This document shows positions 58,461 through 64,000 of a stretch of DNA of 64,000 nt, one piece after another. The stretch is from NCBI GenBank assembly GCA_028386065.3, contig JAKUCV010001467.1, positions 1-64,000 of the forward strand, read 5' to 3'. Numbering within the stretch: position 1 is the stretch's first letter; every line of letters begins with the position of its first letter. Under the pieces are notes generated by a model, which worked only from the letters and a program-made list of their open reading frames with translations, was not told the DNA's origin and searched no databases. This DNA comes from Turnera subulata. Its lineage: Eukaryota > Streptophyta > Magnoliopsida > Malpighiales > Passifloraceae. Position numbers and translations under genes: made by a program.

Positions 58461-59253
58461 GCTTCCAATGGCTCGGTTTATTGCAATGGAAACAATGTCC
58501 TTCCTTTGCAATACCACCCTTGGGTTTCAGCACATGATCACAAGAAGAAGCACATGCACCAAACTTTTTGGCACATTTCTTCTTCTTGTTAAACTTTGCT
58601 TTACCCTTTCCTTTGCCTTTTCTAATCATCATAATGTTGGATTTGTTTGCCCTCATTTGTTGCTCAACTATTCCCAACATGTTAAGCAACTCAGACAATG
58701 ATTTGTCAAGATGATTCATATTGAAGTTCATGACAAATTGGCTGTAACTATCTGGCAACGATTGTAGGACTAGATCAACAGCCAACTCCTTCTACAAAGG
58801 AAAACCAAGACCCTCAAGGCTCTCAATGTATCCAATCATTTTGAGCACATGAGGTCTCACGGGTGATGACTCAGCCATCTTGCATTGGAATAATGCCTTA
58901 GAGGTCTCGTACCTCTCATGCCTTGCTTGCTCTTCAAAGAGCATTTTCAGGTGTTCGATCATATCGAACACCCCCATGTTTTCATGTTGCTTTTGAAGCT
59001 CAGATTCCATATTAACAAGCATAAGGCATGCAACATCCAATGCATCATCAACATGCTTCTTGTAAGCATCTCTTTCCGCCCTAGGAGCATTAGGCGCCGG
59101 TTCATCTGGAGCGGGCCCTTCAAGAACATACAACTTCTTTTCATATTTGAGGACAATCCTCAAATTGCGATGCCACTTTAGGAAGTTATTCCCATTCAGC
59201 TTTTCCGTCTCAAGGACTGATCGCAATGATAATGTGCCTGTGTTTTGTGCCAT
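58395..59253 (-). pseudogene. C2 gag
   Basis: Start at MAQNTGTLSL. The gag domain is interrupted by a TAG at 58792-58794 (after GLGFPL) and continues in frame to a lysine-rich stretch (RKGKGKGKAKFNKKKK) and the intact zinc knuckle CFHCNKPSHWKRNC. Apart from the single stop the gene is open. Confidence 0.9.
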
Positions 59254-60815
59254 GGTATATCTACAACAATGATCAACTCACACAAATAAGAGTCATGTAT
59301 ACATAAATCATTTAACAAAGAATTTTATTAAATGATGCTCCTACTATGAATCAAAAAAATGGTAAATAGGCCAAGATCCATATTTCACTACAAGATAAGT
59401 CAGCTTTGGCTGATCACTTACATCATAGATATTTAGGTAGACAACACTTGTCAATCACATCTCATGTAACTCTTGGATAGTTGAGTGAACAACACTTGTT
59501 CTTGTCTATCTTATAGACATTGCTCAACTCCTTGCCTCTAAGTCCTTAATCCTATTAAGATGACCTAGTTAAGTCCAAACCCACAATAAGCAGTTCAGAT
59601 ATTACAATTATCCAGTTGAATAGAACAGATGCATAGGCATCTTCAATTTATCGCCGACTATTATCAATAAAAAAAAAGTATGATCAAATGGGCACCTTTC
59701 GCGCCTTGCTAGGATAAACATTGGCACCTTGCTTTGGCAAAACCTACCAAGTGTTGTTCTAAGTAATGATGAGTGCTTATCAAGGAAGGCAACTAAGAAC
59801 TTAATATTTACATCAACATATGTTCATACATCACATGCACATAATCAACAAATCATATATTGATGTTATGTAAATTTGGAAACCAAAGATACATGTAAAC
59901 ATCGATGCCCATAAGTGAACATCGATGTCTTTGAGAATCTGATTCTCCCCAACACCTTGGTAATGCATAAGGACATCGATGTCCATTGCTGAACATCGAT
60001 GTCCATTGGCCTCGGGTACTCTAGGACATCGATGTCCTGTCATGAACATCTATGTCATTTGGCCTCTGGAACACAAGGACATCGATGTCCTATCATCAAC
60101 ATCGATGTCCTTGAGTCTCTGGAAGTCCAAACAATTTGGCAGAGCTCAAGAACATCGATGTTCAGCTCTTGGACATCGATGTTGGAAAGTTCCAAAGGTT
60201 CATTGGCCTTTGGAACTCAAGAACATCAATGTTCAACTCTTGGACATCGATGTTGGAAAGTTCCAAAGGTCCAAAAACTTGGCAGTAGTTTTAAACATCG
60301 ATGTCTAACCTTTAAACATTGATGTTTGAGACTCTGGAACACAAGGACATCGATGTTATAAAGTGAACATCGATGTTATTTGGTCTCTGGAATCTCAAAT
60401 CAATCTCACAAGGCTCTTGGACATCGATGTGTGAATCTGCCAAGGCCAACCTTTCATAGAACAGGCTCGGCCAAGGCAAATCCTCATGTGGACATCGATG
60501 ACCATCTTATGAACATCGATGTCCTGGCCCTGCAGCACTAGAACGACCATCGTTCCTTCCGAAAACCGACGATCGATTTTCGTTTTGTCGAACCCCTTCG
60601 ACTTACTGCCAATTACTCCTTGATTGATATCACATACCAATCAAGTTCTTGTTGTCAAAACACTTTTGACACAAACCAACATCAACATATATATATCACA
60701 TATACATAATGAACTCAACATATAATGATCATGCTACATCACATATAACACATCATATATATTTGCATGAACATATCAACATATGCACATAAATTCGGTT
60801 TAGAGCTTCACAAGA
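59254..60815 (-). other. C2 leader between PBS and gag
   Basis: 1.56 kb of non-coding leader with the palindrome array at 59898-60523. Chance reading frames cross the array because its 21-bp steps are multiples of three. Confidence 0.8.
59898..60523. repeat. GACATCGATGTC / AACATCGATGTT array in the C2 leader
   Basis: About 19 dyads, again mostly in pairs about 21 bp apart. Many have the outer bases changed on both sides: GGACATCGATGTCC at 59971-59984, AGGACATCGATGTCCT at 60023-60038 and again near 60076-60091. Others are AACATCGATGTT, or mixed. The centre CATCGATG is almost invariant. Confidence 0.93.
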
Positions 60816-60828
60816 GGCTCCGCTACCA
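60816..60828 (-). other. PBS of C2
   Basis: On the minus strand TGGTAGCGGAGCC, one base after the 5' LTR; identical to C1. Confidence 0.8.
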
Positions 60829-60829
60829 C

Positions 60830-62302
60830 TGTAAGTTTCCGATCATGCAAAATAGACAATCTAAATGCAACAAATGCACAGCGGAAACCCGGAAACATAT
60901 GAAGGATCCATGTGAAGCAACTAAACCGAACAACGAAAACAAACATACCTGAAACGGTTAGGATCTTTCACCTAACTAAAGAACCGAATCAGCTAGAGCC
61001 GGAAGGATATCCTGCTCCTCTACAGTATCAACACGAACCGTGATGTCAAGCCGAAAATCGTCACACGATGACCAACTCGAGCTCTCCCGAAACGCGGTGC
61101 TAGCTGCGGAAATCCGGGAGCTTTGTGGTGTGTTTTTGTTCTTCTTTCTTTCTCAAATAAAGGAAGTGTTTGTGTGTGTTCTCGCTGGTCTGAAAAACAC
61201 TCTCAAGACTCACAAAAACCAGAATGCAATAGTGGAGAAGAATAATCAGATTACCCACTTCAATTAGTGCTAAAAGACAATGGGTAATGGCAAACATAAT
61301 GGCCCATTCCCAACATGATTATGTCTCCACATAATCTTATCTCCACTAATGTACAAACACACATCACAGAAATAATTTGGTCTAATAATTCTGACAATTA
61401 CTGAACCAAACCAGCCCAAAACGACCCTGGTCCAACCACGGTCCAACCGCAGTCCAACCACACCTGGTCGAACCATGGTCCAACCATAGTTCAACCACCT
61501 GCTCGAATCAACGGTTCTATGTGTGTGACCCTGTAGGCACTTGTAACGTCCGGCAATAATTGTAAATTCTCATTTTACAATTATAAGCAAAAAACGGCGT
61601 CTAGCAACACATCATTGCTACCCGAACGACAAGATCAGTACTGATTCTATATGCCTCGGAACATGTCATCGTCCTTTCGTCCCATTATCAAGATTAAACC
61701 GAGACATGGAAAACGTCAATCTCGTATATGTTTAATCTTAGTTTCTTGATCCCCGAGTTAACTGTGTAAAACGGATCCTAATGATATCACCATATGATAA
61801 TATACCCGTTATATGGGTCGGACGAATCCCATCTTGATCAATCAAAACCCACTACACATTTATCATTACCCAATGATTACCATTAAGACCACCCAGTTAC
61901 GGATGACTAGGAATAATATCAAAGTATACGACTCATATGCTGGGAACCTTGATGATCTCAGGTCTAAGGACAATACATATAAAAGAACCACTAATGACTA
62001 TCATATAATGTTCCATGTAGGGTTCTTATGTGGGTCAGTCCAGTCCACAAGTTCTCTAACTTTTACCCGTATGTAGAATTCATATCTCATATAATTCTCA
62101 ACATACGCTAGTCTTAATTTATTATAACAACCCATCCATAATAATAATCGACTAGGGACATTTTAAGAATACAAAGTATCCTAGGGTTATAAATATGTGC
62201 AAGCGATTAGCTCATAATCCTATTTATTGGAATAACCTTAATGTATATACATGACTACAAACAATCATCCATTGATTGGCTTTTGGGCATATTACACTAA
62301 CA
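60830..62302 (-). repeat. 5' LTR of C2
   Basis: TGTAAGTTTCCGATC to CACTAACA in plus orientation, 1473 bp. Very similar to the left LTR apart from a deletion of about 80 bp near 61797. Confidence 0.92.
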
Positions 62303-62555
62303 GGATCAACTCAAGAAATACTATGTGTAGCGCTTAAAACACTGTTCAAAGAACTACGTAGACCTGAGTGCAAACACAATCATAACAACACGATAAATAG
62401 TCACAAAGCACAGATACGTAGGAAGCTTGCAAAGGTCTGGTCTCTTATTATTACATCAATAAATGTTCCCAAGTTGACTAAAAACTGGAATTTATTTAGT
62501 CTCATTGTTATTATGCATACTAAAAAATAAAAATAACATTCTTTGTCATAAGTCT
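62303..62555 (+). other. End of D pol and following spacer
   Basis: The last pol codons (to TAG at 62330-62332) are followed by a non-coding spacer with AAAGAACTACGTAGACCTGAG, a word typical of the region after pol in plant gypsy elements. The antisense ORF ends at 62556. Confidence 0.7.
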
Positions 62556-63821
62556 CTAATGCCTAGGGCGTTTATGCCTCCAATTCTTGTCATTATCTTC
62601 TTCCTCTGACTCAGTATATCCCACGGACTCAGCTCTAGATGGCTCAGAATTGTCCATGATATTCCTTCGTCTCACATGTAGCAACTTCTCCAATGGCTTA
62701 GTTGTGTCCCTTAGCCATTACCTATACCGCAGAATAGGAGGCTCCAACGCACGTGTTCCTATGCCATTCCAAGTCAAGAGAGTTCAATTGCTACAAATAA
62801 TCCCCACGAGTTTACCATCTATAGTTCCTTGGATAGGAGGGGTGATCATACAAGGAACTGGTTGAGCTTGACCAATTTGTCTCATAAACCGCATCGTGTT
62901 GTAATAGGTAGACTGCTTGATACCGGGTAGTAGCACTACTTCATTGCCGAATTCTCTCGCCATGCGTATAACCTTCAGCCAATCACAATGCCACATTATA
63001 TCATTGGAAGTCAAATGATGCATATAGGTGACCCACTCTCTCACAGCCGCAAAGTTCTGGAGTCAACGCCTTGTTGAATAACCCGCCGACGTGTACTTCA
63101 ATGATATCGGTCGTTCAATGATCTTGAGATGTTCGCACAGCCACATTTTTAATAACAATGGAGAACCACCAATTGGTCCATTCAAGTCACCTGCAAGGGC
63201 GTCTAGCGCATTAAGGGTTTCGCCAACTACTAGTGGAACAATGCTATTTCCTTTGTACAGCTGTTCGACGTATTCTCCAAGAATAACGTGACCCATGCCA
63301 TGACGCATTTTCAGCAAGAACTCATTCATCATGAAAAAAGATAGGACTCGCTTCCTCTTCTCTCTCCAGCTGCTTCCGAGTGTCTCGTCTCCATCTACAT
63401 GATACAGAGAGATCAATGGTCCCAAGTCGATGTAATCTTTGTCTATCAAGAGAGCGTCCCACCAATCTTTGGATATTGATAAATAGGCACATACACTCTT
63501 TGCATAAGGAGCATTGTACGATGCAACAACAATCTTTCTGTTCTTTATTTCCCCGGTGAGCTGATCATCGGTGTCGCTTGTTGTCACTCCAAGGAGAGCG
63601 TTGAACTCTTCCACCGTCGGGCAAAGCCCCATTATATCACTTCCGAAGCGGAACACATGGTTCTCTCTATCCCAAAACGTCACTACGGCCCTTATCAACT
63701 CTGGTTGGACTTGCACAAACCTCAGGTTGAATAGCCTCTTCAGATCCAAGAAATTATATTGAATGGCTTTGGAAATACTCTTCATCCAAGCTTACACTCT
63801 AGCATGAAAATTGTCACCCAT
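62556..63821 (-). pseudogene. Antisense DUF7745-like ORF of element D
   Basis: A 421-codon frame antisense to D. I chose the ATG at 63819-63821 (MGDNFHARV); the end is TAG at 62556. It has no frameshift but four in-frame stops: TAA 63792-63794, TGA 63063-63065, TGA 62784-62786, TAA 62718-62720, all explainable by C-to-T change. VTFWDRENHVFRFGSD and CPTVEEFNALLG followed by WWDALLIDKDYIDLGPL match the plant DUF7745 / mobile-domain fold; the C-terminus is charged (ESEEEDND, then KRPRH). Role unknown. Antisense ORFs between pol and the 3' LTR are known in Tat elements. Confidence 0.78.
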
Positions 63822-63887
63822 GGTGTCTTAAGTACTCAATCCTCTGCTCTTAGATGTTTATGCACATCCCTAGGGGTCTCTGGTTCC

Positions 63888-63894
63888 TTTTATA
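63888..63894 (-). promoter_or_regulatory. TATA box of the antisense ORF
   Basis: On the minus strand CTATAAAAGG, about 70 bases before the start codon. It suggests the antisense gene has its own promoter. Confidence 0.6.
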
Positions 63895-64000
63895 GAGGTT
63901 AGAAGTTGGCTAGACCCTTCTCCCATCAAGAATTGGACTCCAAAACCGAGTAGGAATCGGAACTGAGACGCATGACCACCACCAGCCAGCGGACAAGTCG

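Larger units (their letters stand above)
53772..62302 (-). mobile_element. Ty1/copia family C element C2
   Basis: Complete 8531-bp element with TSD GGATC (53767-53771 and 62303-62307). LTRs are 1520 and 1473 bp. It is the best preserved copia element here: RNase H is complete and RT is open, and only a few stops and frameshifts break gag and pol. It is in the same orientation as C1, 1.8 kb apart in D. Confidence 0.95.
37630..64000 (+). mobile_element. Tat-lineage Ty3/gypsy element D, split by C1 and C2
   Basis: 5' LTR, tRNA-Arg-type PBS, gag remnant, protease, RT, RNase H, a second archaeal-like RNase H, integrase, and an antisense ORF before the 3' end, which is off the window. The dual RNase H and the PBS TGGCGACTCC are marks of the Tat/Ogre group. 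C1 splits it just before the second RNase H and C2 in the last codons of integrase. Reading frames continue correctly across both insertion points. The left end (37630, TGAACACCC) is a guess. Confidence 0.88.

Noticed and set aside
59840..59870. TATA box for a gag promoter in the C2 leader, equivalent to 49861 in C1.
   Set aside because: Only weak AATATATG is present and at half the distance from the array. The internal gag promoter is therefore supported by C1 alone.
59979..60322. Open frames of about 108 codons across the C2 dyad array (and at 50254-50625 in C1, 27016-27225 in B).
   Set aside because: They exist only because the dyad spacing of 21 bp is a multiple of three and the dyads have no stop. 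They are not homologous to any protein and are not shared in frame between copies.

Overview
Plant nuclear DNA, almost entirely nested LTR retrotransposons. Ty1/copia and Ty3/gypsy pol domains, tRNA-type primer binding sites, 5-bp target-site duplications (TSDs) and plant-specific accessory domains (plant mobile domain, DUF7745-like) point to a repeat-rich angiosperm, probably a dicot. The species cannot be told from the sequence. I see no intact host gene, rRNA or tRNA gene.

Layout. (1) 1-3909: 3' part of a copia element of family C (+), inserted in the integrase of an Athila-like Ty3/gypsy element (-). (2) 3910-8672 and 14334-~16444: that Athila element, split again by element A. (3) 8678-14328: element A, a SIRE-type copia deletion derivative (+, TSD CCAAA) lying exactly in the Athila primer binding site. 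(4) 16468-20903: element T, an internally deleted gypsy element (+, TSD ACTAC). (5) 20909-24097: anonymous DNA. (6) 24098-26641: a broken, intron-containing plant-mobile-domain gene (-). (7) 26760-35909: element B, a SIRE-type copia (+, TSD AGAGG) with no RT core but an extra gene (ORF3) that has its own promoter. (8) ~37630 to the right edge: a Tat-lineage Ty3/gypsy element D (+) with dual RNase H and an antisense DUF7745-like ORF. D is cut by copia C1 (43540-51971, -, TSD CTTCG) and C2 (53772-62302, -, TSD GGATC), and its LTR carries a fold-back MULE with a 9-bp TSD.

The strongest signal is a 12-bp palindrome, AACATCGATGTT. It occurs dozens of times in pairs about 21 bp apart (two helical turns), and the pairs repeat about every 73 bp (seven turns). 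These arrays sit upstream of the TATA box in the LTRs of A and B, upstream of a second TATA box that serves ORF3 of B, and in the leader of the unrelated copia family C. In C2 many copies have become GGACATCGATGTCC, which changes both arms together and keeps the symmetry. This looks like a selected dimer-binding promoter module or an RNA dimerisation element shared between retrotransposon families.

A second unusual structure is a chain of short perfect hairpins at 36.9-37.9 kb, many with the constant loop ATGAGATGATT and different but complementary stems.

Nearly all coding regions are broken by stops, frameshifts or deletions. Several elements (A, B, T and the RNase H-deleted C subfamily) could only have moved with proteins supplied in trans if their deletions came before insertion.
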